Below are positions 25,748-33,153 of a stretch of DNA of 64,000 nt, in pieces. The notes below the pieces were generated by a model. It was not told the DNA's origin. It saw only the letters and a list, made by a program, of their open reading frames with translations, and searched no databases. This stretch comes from VRUE01 sp035997045 (GTDB lineage: Bacteria; Actinomycetota; Thermoleophilia; Solirubrobacterales; 70-9), in NCBI GenBank assembly GCA_035997045.1, contig DASYIY010000057.1:1-64000 (forward strand). The letters run 5' to 3'. A program made the translations under genes and the position numbers. How positions within the stretch are numbered: the stretch's first letter is position 1; every line of letters starts with the position of its first letter.

Positions 25748-26077
25748 CTACTCCTCTTTCTCGGCGCCGTTCTCGAGGTCGCGCTCGAGCGCCTTGGTCA
25801 GCAATTCGACCTCCCGGCGGCTGTACCCCTCGAACACCTTGCGACCCTTCCAGATCACGCGTGCGTGCTTGAGGCGCTCGGCGCGGGTAATCAGCCACGT
25901 GCGCAGGACTTGCACCGAGGCCGCGCTGACGAGGACTCCGAGCTGCAGGACCCGATCGCCATCCAAGCCCGAGGCGCGGCCGATCGCCCCAGTTCGAGGC
26001 AGGGTCCCCTCGTCGGGGAATTCGGCCTCCGCGCCATCCTCGTCGGGAAGCTCCAGGACCAGCTCGATCTCTTTCAT
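25748..26077 (-). CDS. EACC1-like small protein (candidate conflict-system adaptor)
   Basis: 109 aa behind a strong AAAGGAG. Layout: an N-terminal strand (KEIELVLELPDED), an acidic loop, a hydrophobic helix (VLQLGVLVSAASVQVLRTWLITRAERLKHARVIW) ending in a basic WLxxR segment, a hairpin (WKGRKVFEGYS), and a final helix (RREVELLTKALERDLEN). This order matches Effector-Associated Constant Component 1 (EACC1) domains described in actinobacterial conflict systems that carry proteases as effectors. The match is by pattern only. It converges on the HExxH gene with 20 nt between stops. Confidence 0.6.
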   Translation of the reverse strand: MKEIELVLELPDEDGAEAEFPDEGTLPRTGAIGRASGLDGDRVLQLGVLVSAASVQVLRTWLITRAERLKHARVIWKGRKVFEGYSRREVELLTKALERDLENGAEKEE

Positions 26078-26160
26078 CTGACTCCTTTGACTGGTCGGGT
26101 CGAATCGGCGCTGGGCAGCTTAGCCCGCCGCGACGGCAGGCTGCGACTCGTCGGTCTCAA

Positions 26161-26919
26161 TCACGAGTTCCGCTCCTCGCGGAACATCTTGAGTGCGTGT
26201 GCCCCGGCCGGATGCGCTCGCAGTTCGCGGACCGTTGCGGCCATCGCCGCCGGCAGCTCCTCGGGCTGGGGGAGCGGTACGCCGTACTCGGGCGGCATCA
26301 GCAGCGGCGCCGCCAGCGAGGCGAAGGTCAAGTCGGCGGCGCTGAAGCGCTCGCCGCAGAGGTAGGGACGTTCGTCGCTCAGCCGCCCGGCGATCTCGTC
26401 GAAGGTCGTGCGCACCTCGACCTCGGACCGCGCCGCGGTGGCCGGTGCTACGTTGAGGTAGCGGTCGATGATCCGCGCGGCCAGGGGATAGGCGAAGGGC
26501 AGCGCGCGGCGCTGCCAGGCCGGCACGCCCGTGCACCCATAGGCGATCGCGATGTCGCGACGCCCGCGCAGGCCGTAGTACATCCACCTGCGCCCCTCCG
26601 GCCCCAGGCAGGCGTCGAAGTCGGCTTGCAGGCCCCGAACCTCTGCCGCGGCGGCGGGGTCGCCGGGGAACAGGCCGCGGCCCGACGGCGCCTTTGCGCT
26701 TGCCTCCTCGACGATCTCTGCCGAGTCGGCAAAAACCCGGTCTCCCCAGACCAGCACGGGCGCGGTTTTCCTACCGCCCGCGCGAGCGACGGGGATCCAG
26801 TGCAGCACCTGGAGGTGGGCCCGCTCCCGGTAACTGACCCCCGCCCGGTCCAGCGCCCAGCGAGCCTTCTCACAGTAGTGACTGATCGGAATCGTGATCA
26901 GAACCGGGCTCTCGCTCAT
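26161..26919 (-). CDS. glutathione S-transferase family protein
   Basis: 252 aa. The N-terminal thioredoxin-like domain starts VLITIPISHYCEKARWALDRAGVSY, with the Ser/Tyr/Cys region used for thiol binding and the cis-Pro segment KTAPVLVWGDRVFADSAEIVEE. The C-terminal helical domain ends with ERPYLCGERFSAADLTFASLAAPLL, the N-capping box of GSTs. Actinobacteria generally lack glutathione, so it may use another thiol or act non-catalytically (inference). The 26078-26160 gap to the EACC1-like gene holds nothing else. Confidence 0.88.
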   Translation of the reverse strand: MSESPVLITIPISHYCEKARWALDRAGVSYRERAHLQVLHWIPVARAGGRKTAPVLVWGDRVFADSAEIVEEASAKAPSGRGLFPGDPAAAAEVRGLQADFDACLGPEGRRWMYYGLRGRRDIAIAYGCTGVPAWQRRALPFAYPLAARIIDRYLNVAPATAARSEVEVRTTFDEIAGRLSDERPYLCGERFSAADLTFASLAAPLLMPPEYGVPLPQPEELPAAMAATVRELRAHPAGAHALKMFREERNS

Positions 26920-26958
26920 TGCAACAGTGTGCCCGGCGGTGGCGCACGGCGTCGGTTG

Positions 26959-27300
26959 CTAGGCGGTCTGGACCGGCGTCTCGTCGCGCTTGCCCCACTC
27001 GATCCATGAGGCGTAGTAGAGGCGGACGTCGGGGTAGCCGAGCAGGTGGGTGAGGCCGAACCATGCCTGACTGGCGCGGCTATTGCTGAACTCGGGCTCG
27101 GCGCGGAGGATCTGCGCGGGGCCGCCGATCGCGGCTTCGACCTCTGTCCTCGATGCCTGAATCTCTTTGTCTTCGGCAGCGAGCGAGTAGGTGTCGAGGG
27201 CCGGCGGGGGGCACCTCGGTGCTCCACCTTCGACCTTGGGCCTTCATCAGCCAGGGGTGGGTATCGATCCAATCCGGATCGACCAGAACCCCCGGGGCTC
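26959..27300 (-). pseudogene. rhodanese/sulfurtransferase pseudogene (internal deletion and frameshift)
   Basis: The 3' part encodes an intact-looking sulfurtransferase C-terminus in one frame (ALDTYSLAAEDKEIQ... FSNSRASQAWFGLTHLLGYPDVRLYYASWIEWGKRDETPVQTA). The 5' part in another frame gives the family N-terminus GVLVDPDWIDTHP. The central 150-200 residues, including the catalytic Cys loop, are missing, and the two halves meet near 27230 out of frame. It should be inactive. A start codon is not evident. Confidence 0.7.
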
Positions 27301-27308
27301 CGGACGGC

Positions 27309-27378
27309 GCGCTCAAGGCTCCGTCCGCATCCGAAAGAGCCGCGCGCTCAAGGCTCCGTCCGCATCCGAAAGAGCCGC
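27309..27378. repeat. perfect 35-bp tandem duplication
   Basis: Positions 27309-27343 and 27344-27378 are identical copies of a 35-nt unit that begins GCGCTCAAGG and ends AAGAGCCGC. The unit encodes the last residues of the cupin pseudogene (RLFRMRTEP plus stop), so the gene end is duplicated. Because 35 is not a multiple of 3, the copy changes frame. Confidence 0.95.
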
Positions 27379-27726
27379 CCCAGTCCGGCGAGCGCACTCA
27401 TGCCGACCCGCTCGCGGATGCGGCTGGGGCGGATCGTCTCCGGGTATTCGAGCATCAGCATCGAGAGATAGAAGGGCAACCGCGGGTCTCTGGCGCCGGA
27501 TACTCCGCGCGCATTCACCAGCCTGTAGATGTGTCAGATCCAAGGATCCCTCGGCGACCTCGAACTCCTCCGTGGGCACCGGGTGGACGTGGGGAGGCGG
27601 AGCCACCGAGCCCGGCGGCAGGGTGAAGTCCATCCCGACGAACTCGCCGTTGCTGTCGGCTGCCGCCGCGGTGACCTCGTAGACGCTCCGGTCGGGCATC
27701 TCGAAACGATCACCCGTGTTGGCCAC
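27313..27726 (-). pseudogene. cupin-domain pseudogene (internally deleted)
   Basis: From the ATG at 27726 the frame begins as a cupin (MANTGDRFEMPDRSVYEV... FTLPPGSVAPPPHVHPVPTEEFEVAEGSLD), with the first metal-binding His pair. The rest of the barrel, including cupin motif 2, is missing. The C-terminal tail is readable in a different frame (LVNARGVSGARDPRLPFYLSMLMLEYPETIRPSRIRERVGMSALAGLGRLFRMRTEP, stop near 27348). The annotatable 137-aa frame therefore switches into nonsense after about residue 65. It abuts the broken rhodanese gene. Confidence 0.75.
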
Positions 27727-27772
27727 TCGCCGACCTTAGACCACGAACCGCGACCGGCCGGCCGGTCGTGCC

Positions 27773-28645
27773 TCAATCCTGCTCTTTCTTCTCCCGCGGG
27801 TCGGCCGCGTGGGCGAGGCGTTCCGCCTGTTCGCGGACTTCGGTGCTCGCCTCGCGAGTTGCCGCAGCCGCCTCGTCGCCGATCGCCGTCAGGCCCTCGC
27901 TCGGTTTGCCGCCGACGACGTCGCGGAAGGCTTCCTTGAAGCGCTCGGTGCGGCGCTCGGGGGCGAAGCGCTCCAGCGCCTTCGCCTGCTTCTTCGGCCG
28001 TCGCTCGCCGTAGCGGTAGCGGGCCCAGGCCGAGCGCGGCTTGCCGATGCGGCCGGCGCCGTAGAAGGCGACTGGCGCAACGAAGATGCCGACCGTGCCG
28101 TGCAGGACGCGGCCCTTGGCGAAGCAGATCGCCACGCAGGCGAAGGCGATGACGGTGAGGACGATGCTGGTGATCAGCGTCTCGGTCGTGCTCGAATCGA
28201 TCACCACCGGGCTGACCCCGAGCACGATCAGCAGCATCAGCGCCGCGGCGATCACGGTTGCATCGACCGAGCTGCGGCCCTCCTCGGCCCAGTAGACGTC
28301 CTCGAGGTGGACCCAGAGCGCGTACTCGTCGATTGTTAGTCCGACGCCGATGCCGAAGAAGAGCGCGCAGATTTCGGTGAAGGGAGCGCGGCCGTCGCTG
28401 GCGAAGCCCAGCGTTCCCGCGACCATCATCGTCACGATCCCGAAGACGAGGTGATGGAGGTGAACGCCGGAGTCGCTTTCGATGTTGCCCGGCCACCAGG
28501 AGACGCTTTCGCTGCGGATGATCCGCGTGCTCATGCGGATGAAGGCGAAGGAGCCGAGGAAGCCGACCAGGACGAGGAAGACCGCCTGCTCGTGGTTGTC
28601 TTCGAGGTTGCCCCAGAAGTTCGTGATGATCGACGCGGTGCTCAT
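27773..28645 (-). CDS. integral membrane protein, uncharacterised
   Basis: 290 aa. About six membrane spans: AVFLVLVGFLGSFAFI, LVFGIVTMMVAGTLGFA, ICALFFGIGVGLTIDEYALWV, VIAAALMLLIVLGVSPVVI, LITSIVLTVIAFACVAICFA and GTVGIFVAPVAFYGAG. A conserved-looking periplasmic or loop motif WWPGNIESDSGVHLHHLVFG precedes span 2, and IDEYALWVHLEDVYW follows span 3. These His/Asp/Glu residues could bind metal. The last 80 residues are a charged cytoplasmic helix. Similar proteins occur widely in actinobacteria without known function. Confidence 0.75.
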   Translation of the reverse strand: MSTASIITNFWGNLEDNHEQAVFLVLVGFLGSFAFIRMSTRIIRSESVSWWPGNIESDSGVHLHHLVFGIVTMMVAGTLGFASDGRAPFTEICALFFGIGVGLTIDEYALWVHLEDVYWAEEGRSSVDATVIAAALMLLIVLGVSPVVIDSSTTETLITSIVLTVIAFACVAICFAKGRVLHGTVGIFVAPVAFYGAGRIGKPRSAWARYRYGERRPKKQAKALERFAPERRTERFKEAFRDVVGGKPSEGLTAIGDEAAAATREASTEVREQAERLAHAADPREKKEQD

Positions 28646-28694
28646 CGGAAGAGGCCGAGTCTAAGCCGCTCGGCAGGCTCGGCCCGCTGAGCCC

Positions 28695-29447
28695 CTAATC
28701 GAGCTCGGAGACGACCAGCCGCAGGCCGACGTCCAGCTCCTGCGCCCGCCGCAGGTGCCCGTAGCGCCGCTCCCAGGCGCCGCTTTCCAGGTCGGCGGCG
28801 AGGCGCTTTCGCCCGGCCTGCCTTGCCTCCTCGGAGATGCCCTGCCAGACCCACATCGGTCGCACGATCTCATCGTCGAAGAGCAGTTCGGGCCTGGCCC
28901 AGAGGGCAGCGAAGAAATGGTCTGCGCAGTCTCGCGGCACCGGGAGCGGGGAGGTCGTCGTCGACGGAAGCAGCGCCGCCAGCTCGCGGCTTCCGGCGCC
29001 AGAGGGTCGCTTCAGCTCGAGCATTGCCGGGAAGTAGTCGGCGGTGATCCAGAGCTCCTCCAATGCCTCGGGGTCGAAAGCCACCATCGCGATCCGCAGC
29101 CGCGCGACCCGCTGCATCTCGTTCAGTCCGGCGCTCAGGTCCGCCCAGTGATGGGCGGTGAGCACTCCCATCGCCGCATCGAAGGAGTCGTCGCCGAAGG
29201 GCAGCGATTCGGCGCTCGCCTGCACGACGGGCGCGGAGCCGGCGGGCCGTTGGGAGATCATCTCGGCGGAGGGCTCGACCGCCGTCACCGCGCGATCGCG
29301 CGGCTCGTAGGAGCCCGCGCCGGCGCCCACGTTGACGATGGTGCGCGCCTCGCCCAACGCTGCCTCGATCCGGGCGGCGATCCGCGGGTCGTCGCGGCGA
29401 TGCTCGGCGTAGCCGACGCCGATGCGGTCATAGGTGGGACCCGCCAT
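28695..29447 (-). CDS. class I SAM-dependent methyltransferase
   Basis: 250 aa from the ATG at 29447 (MAGPTYDRIGVGYAEHRR). The SAM-binding region is TIVNVGAGAGSYEPRD, with the acidic ribose contact in VTAVEPSAEMI and the post-II motif ASAESLPFGDDSFDAAMGVLTAHHWAD. This is the Methyltransf_11 type that acts on small molecules; the substrate is unknown. The longer frame from 29531 adds an Arg/Ala-rich leader. It is divergent from ogt. Confidence 0.9.
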   Translation of the reverse strand: MAGPTYDRIGVGYAEHRRDDPRIAARIEAALGEARTIVNVGAGAGSYEPRDRAVTAVEPSAEMISQRPAGSAPVVQASAESLPFGDDSFDAAMGVLTAHHWADLSAGLNEMQRVARLRIAMVAFDPEALEELWITADYFPAMLELKRPSGAGSRELAALLPSTTTSPLPVPRDCADHFFAALWARPELLFDDEIVRPMWVWQGISEEARQAGRKRLAADLESGAWERRYGHLRRAQELDVGLRLVVSELD

Positions 29448-29563
29448 CGAGCCACTGTAGAAGTTGGACACGTCGATTCGGGCAGCGGAGGCGCGGATCG
29501 CTGCGTGACCGGCGCGGAGGCGCGACCTCACGTTTCGACCGGGGCAGGCGTTTAGCTATTCAG

Positions 29564-30112
29564 ATGACTTCTTCCGGCTGGACTACCTGCGAGAGCCCGA
29601 TCGGGCCGTTGACTGTGGTCGCCGGACCGAGCGGCATCGCGAACATCCACTTCGATGGGCACGTGCCGCGGCTCCCGGAATCGGCGCGGGGGCCCTTGCC
29701 GAACGTCGTCGATCAGCTCGACTCCTACTTCGCGGGAGAGCGTCGGGCCTTTGAGCTGGACCTCGATCTCCGCGGCGCGCCCCTGCAGCGCGCGGTGTGG
29801 CGCCAGCTGCTCGAGATCCCCTATGGGGCGACGACGACCTACGGCCAGGTCGCGAAGCGGATCGACGAGGCCCTTTACGACCTCGAGCTCGAGCCCTACA
29901 GGCGGCCGCGGGTCGTCGGCGCGGCGATCGGCCGCAATCCCGTGCCGGTCGTGGTTCCCTGCCACCGGGTGATCGGCGCTGACGGCTCGCTCACTGGCTA
30001 TTACGGCGGCTTGGAGCGGAAGAAGACGCTGCTCGGGCTGGAGGGTGTGCCTCTGCCGGGCGAGGCTTCCGGCCCGGCCCCAGCGAAGAAAGATCAGCTG
30101 GCGATGCTCTGA
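29564..30112 (+). CDS. ogt: methylated-DNA-protein-cysteine methyltransferase (O6-alkylguanine repair)
   Basis: 182 aa. The suicide active site PCHRVIGADGSLTGYYGGLERKKTLL places the acceptor at Cys133. The preceding helix-turn-helix (WRQLLEIPYGATTTYGQVAKRI) and the Asn hinge region (IGRNPVPVVVPC) are intact. There is a 15-20 residue insertion between the HTH and the hinge (DEALYDLELEPYRRPRV) compared with typical Ogt. It transfers alkyl groups from O6-guanine to itself. The ATG follows the divergent methyltransferase start by about 115 nt. Confidence 0.95.
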   Translation: MTSSGWTTCESPIGPLTVVAGPSGIANIHFDGHVPRLPESARGPLPNVVDQLDSYFAGERRAFELDLDLRGAPLQRAVWRQLLEIPYGATTTYGQVAKRIDEALYDLELEPYRRPRVVGAAIGRNPVPVVVPCHRVIGADGSLTGYYGGLERKKTLLGLEGVPLPGEASGPAPAKKDQLAML

Positions 30113-30120
30113 CCCCGTTT

Positions 30121-30150
30121 CTCCCCGCCGCGCCTGGGCGCGGCGGGGAG
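30121..30150. terminator. bidirectional hairpin terminator
   Basis: A perfect 13-bp GC-rich stem, CTCCCCGCCGCGC against GCGCGGCGGGGAG with a 4-nt loop, sits between the convergent ends of ogt and the TIG/PASTA gene. No long T-run follows on either strand. Confidence 0.65.
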
Positions 30151-30166
30151 AACAGAGCGGAGTGTC

Positions 30167-31216
30167 CTACGACTTACCGACGGTCAGCTTCACTTTGGTT
30201 CCGGGAGCCAGCACCTTGCCCGGTTTCGGGTTCTGAGCGATCACCTTGCCCGGCTTGCCCTTGCGGTGGGCGATCTTGCCGGTCTTGCAATCGGCCCGGC
30301 CGAGGGCCTTCTTGGCGGCCTTGAGCTTCTTGCCCTTCAGCTTGGGGACGGCGCAGCCTTCGTAGAAGAAGCGATCGTCTTTGGTTTCGGGGCTGGTTCC
30401 GGCGAGGGTCGTTGCGGTCACGTCGACCGAACCGACTTTGGCGTTCGCCGGGGCGACCGCGACGATCTGCGTTTCCGATTCGGCTTTGAAGCTGGTCGCA
30501 GGCAGATCGCCGAATTTGACCGCGCTTGCGCCGGCGAGGTTGGTGCCGGTGATTTTGACGCTGGTCCCACCGACGACCGAGCCGAAGTCCGGCGTAATCG
30601 AGGTGATTGCCGGAGCGGGCTGAACTTCAGCGCTGAGCTCGATCTCCTGCCCCGAGACTCCGCCGCTGGCAGGGACTGTCGCCCCATCGAACGGCGGCGG
30701 GAAGATGAAGCCGTAGCTGGCCCCAGCGACGGTCGCGATACCGATTTTGTCGGCTACGTTGGTCGGGTCGACCCCGATCAGATCGCCCGCCTTTACCGGC
30801 AGGTTGGCGGTGAAGGTCTGCAGCCCGCCACCTGCCGCGGGGGTGACGGGGTTGCTGGTGCCCGCTGCCATATAGCCGCCCGTGCCGTTCGGCCGCAGCA
30901 CGCGCAGAACGAAGGGTCCCCCTTCGGGGCCCTGCATCCGCCAGCGCACGATCGCGCCCGTCACCGGCGAGGTCAGGTTGGCGCCTTTCTCTGGCAGCGC
31001 CGTGTTGAAGAAGGTCTCCACCGAGCCGAACGCAGTGGGCGTCGACCCCGGTGGCAGAACGCTGCCAACGGTGATTGTCGCTGCCTGCGCGGTCGTGGCC
31101 AGCAGCGCGCAGGCGCTCATCGCGGCGATTGCGAGAACGCCAAGTAGCCCCAACATCCCGTGCCTCGCGCCCGAATCGACGCCTGTACCGTCTCCGTGTC
31201 GTTGTCGACACTCCAT
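30167..31216 (-). CDS. secreted protein with IPT/TIG and PASTA domains
   Basis: 349 aa with AAGGAGG before the ATG at 31216. A signal peptide follows a 20-residue leader (MLGLLGVLAIAAMSACALLATTAQAA). Then comes a beta-rich domain (about 50-200), an IPT/TIG Ig-fold (PAITSITPDFGSVVGGTSVKITGTNLAGASAVKFG, about 205-285), and one PASTA domain (CAVPKLKGKKLKAAKKALGRADC... VIAQNPKPGKVLAPGTKVKLTVGKS, about 290-349). PASTA domains bind muropeptides in kinases and PBPs; here there is no kinase. Probably a cell-wall-associated secreted protein. Confidence 0.85.
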   Translation of the reverse strand: MECRQRHGDGTGVDSGARHGMLGLLGVLAIAAMSACALLATTAQAATITVGSVLPPGSTPTAFGSVETFFNTALPEKGANLTSPVTGAIVRWRMQGPEGGPFVLRVLRPNGTGGYMAAGTSNPVTPAAGGGLQTFTANLPVKAGDLIGVDPTNVADKIGIATVAGASYGFIFPPPFDGATVPASGGVSGQEIELSAEVQPAPAITSITPDFGSVVGGTSVKITGTNLAGASAVKFGDLPATSFKAESETQIVAVAPANAKVGSVDVTATTLAGTSPETKDDRFFYEGCAVPKLKGKKLKAAKKALGRADCKTGKIAHRKGKPGKVIAQNPKPGKVLAPGTKVKLTVGKS

Positions 31217-31284
31217 CTACCTGCCTCCTTAGGTTTTGCCCCGGGCCCGTGCGGCTACCGGAACAGTTCGGAGTCTCAAACCAC

Positions 31285-32295
31285 TCAGGTCCCGAATGTT
31301 GCGGCCGCCGCCTCCTCGTCAAGGCTGGAGCGGAATCGTCCACGGTACTCGGCGGGTCCGACTCCGAGCACGCGCAGGAAGGCGCGGCGCATCGTCTCCG
31401 GGCTGCCAAAGCCGCAGCGACTGGCGACCGTCTCGACCGGTGTTGGCGTGTCCTCGAGCAGCTCACGGGCGGCCTCGACCCGGATCCGCTCGGTGAAGCG
31501 GGCCGGGGTCGTTCCGGTCTGCTGCGAGAAGAGGCGGCGTAGGTGGCGCTCGGACAGTGCCGCTCGCCGCGCCAGCTGGGGGAGGCGGTGGTCATCCGCC
31601 GGGTCGGCGGCGATGCGGTCGAGGATCTCGCGGACCGGTGGCGCGACCCCGGCCGGTAGGGCAAGGCGCTCGGAGAACTGCGACTGCCCGCCGGGTCGCT
31701 GCAGGAACATCACGGTCCAGCGGGCCACGGTCCGGGCGATCTCGGGCCCGTGGTCCTCCTCGACCAGGGCCAGGGCGAGGTCCATGCCGGCGGTCATCCC
31801 GGCCGAGGTCGCGATCGGTCCGTCGCGGACGAAGATCCGGTCGGGCTCGACGCGGACGCCGGGGTGGCGCCGGGCGAGCTCCCCGCAGAAGGCCCAGTGC
31901 GTGGTCGCGGCCCTGCCCTCGAGCAGGCCGGCCTCGGCGAGCAGGAAGGCGCCGGCGCAGACCGAGCAGGTGCGGCGGGCACCGGGGGCGATGCGCCGCA
32001 GCGCCGGCGCCAGCCGCGGGTCGCCGAGGACCTCGTCGATCAGCAGGCCGCCGCCGACGATCGTCGTGTCGACGCCGCGGCGGCGCACCTGGCCGAGCGC
32101 GATGTCGGCGCTGAGGCGCAGGCCCCCCGAGCCCCGGACGGACTGGCCGTCGGGGGTGGCGACGATCATCTCGTAGCCGCCATTACCGCCAAGAAGGCGG
32201 GTCGCCGCGTCGAGGATGTCGGAGGGGCCGACGACGTCGAGCAGCTGCACGCCGTCGAAGGCGACGAGGACGACCTGGCGCTTGGGAGCCGGCAT
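31285..32295 (-). CDS. GlxA-type transcriptional regulator (DJ-1/PfpI + AraC HTH)
   Basis: 336 aa from the ATG at 32295. The N-terminal DJ-1/PfpI domain has QVVLVAFDGVQLLDVVGPSDIL, TTIVGGG, and the nucleophile-elbow region RRTCSVCAGAFLLAEAGLLEGRAATTHW. The C-terminal AraC pair of HTHs is LPQLARRAALSERHLRRLFSQQTGTTPARFTERIRVEAARELLEDTPTPVETVASRCGFGSPETMRRAFLRVLGVGPAEYR. Such regulators sense small amines or act through a catalytic-like Cys. It is divergent from the HD/MBL pair at 32398, its likely target. Confidence 0.92.
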   Translation of the reverse strand: MPAPKRQVVLVAFDGVQLLDVVGPSDILDAATRLLGGNGGYEMIVATPDGQSVRGSGGLRLSADIALGQVRRRGVDTTIVGGGLLIDEVLGDPRLAPALRRIAPGARRTCSVCAGAFLLAEAGLLEGRAATTHWAFCGELARRHPGVRVEPDRIFVRDGPIATSAGMTAGMDLALALVEEDHGPEIARTVARWTVMFLQRPGGQSQFSERLALPAGVAPPVREILDRIAADPADDHRLPQLARRAALSERHLRRLFSQQTGTTPARFTERIRVEAARELLEDTPTPVETVASRCGFGSPETMRRAFLRVLGVGPAEYRGRFRSSLDEEAAAATFGT

Positions 32296-32321
32296 GGAGA
32301 CATCTTGCAGGCGCGCGCCGC

Positions 32322-32356
32322 TGTCCGCAAGGACGGATATCCCTCGTATCCGGACA
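32322..32356. promoter_or_regulatory. nested inverted repeats in the GlxA/HD intergenic region
   Basis: An outer pair TGTCCG (32322-32327)/CGGACA (32351-32356) encloses an inner pair CGGATA (32334-32339)/TATCCG (32347-32352, sharing two bases with the outer arm). Located midway between the divergent starts at 32295 and 32398, it is a candidate operator for the GlxA regulator or overlapping promoters. Confidence 0.45.
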
Positions 32357-32397
32357 AAGAGGGGCACCGCCCTTCGGCGCCGCTGTACCAATGAGGC

Positions 32398-33153
32398 ATG
32401 AGCCAGGTCGGAAGTTGGGAATGGGCAGAGCGGACCGGCGGTCGCCTCGGCCGCGCCGACCGTGCCGAGCTGCTGCGCCAGGGAGTGTTGGCCCAGCTCT
32501 CGCGCCTGCCGGAGGCGGTGCGCCGCCGGGTGATCGGCGACGCCAGCCCCCTTGACCTCCCGGAGCCTCCCGACACCGCCTTGGCTCGGACGGCCGAGGA
32601 ACGGGTCCGCGAGCTCTCCGAGCCGCCGCTCTACGGTCACTGCCTGCGCACCTGGGCTTTCGCCGCGCTGTTCGCCAAGCGCGACCGGGTCGATCACGAC
32701 GAGGAGCTGCTCTACCTGGCCTGCGTCCTGCACGACATCGGGCTGACGGAGGCCCATGACCGCCGCGATCCGAGCGCCGCCTGCTTCGCGGTCGAGGGCG
32801 CGCGGGCCGCGCGCGGGTTGCTCTGCGAGCACGGCGAGCCGGAGGAGCGCGCCCGCACCGTTGCCGAGGCGATCTCGCTGCACCTCAACATCGAGGTGCC
32901 GCAGCGCTACGGCCCGGAGGCGGTGCTGCTCAGCAAGGGAGTGATGCTCGACGTCGTCGGTCGCCGGCGCGAGTTGATGCCAAAGGCGGCTGTGGCGGAG
33001 GTGGTCGCCAAATGGCCGCGCGAGGGGTCGAGCGAGCTGCTCCTTGCCGACACCAAGCGCCAGGCCGAGATCCGGCCGCAGGCTCGGGCCGCCCTGCTCC
33101 ACCGGCTCGGCTTCACCGGGCGCGTCACCGCCAACCCGCTGGATCGCCTGTAG
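32398..33153 (+). CDS. HD-domain phosphohydrolase
   Basis: 251 aa. The HD metal-binding fold is visible: His81 (SEPPLYGHCLRTW), the HD dyad His112-Asp113 in YLACVLHDIGLTEAHD, and downstream VAEAISLHLNIEVP with a further His. Members hydrolyse nucleotide or phosphodiester bonds, and many eukaryotic-like or actinobacterial versions act on cyanamide or nucleotides. The substrate here is unknown. Its TAG stop shares the GTG start of the MBL gene (TAGTG), so the two are translationally coupled and likely act together. Confidence 0.88.
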   Translation: MSQVGSWEWAERTGGRLGRADRAELLRQGVLAQLSRLPEAVRRRVIGDASPLDLPEPPDTALARTAEERVRELSEPPLYGHCLRTWAFAALFAKRDRVDHDEELLYLACVLHDIGLTEAHDRRDPSAACFAVEGARAARGLLCEHGEPEERARTVAEAISLHLNIEVPQRYGPEAVLLSKGVMLDVVGRRRELMPKAAVAEVVAKWPREGSSELLLADTKRQAEIRPQARAALLHRLGFTGRVTANPLDRL

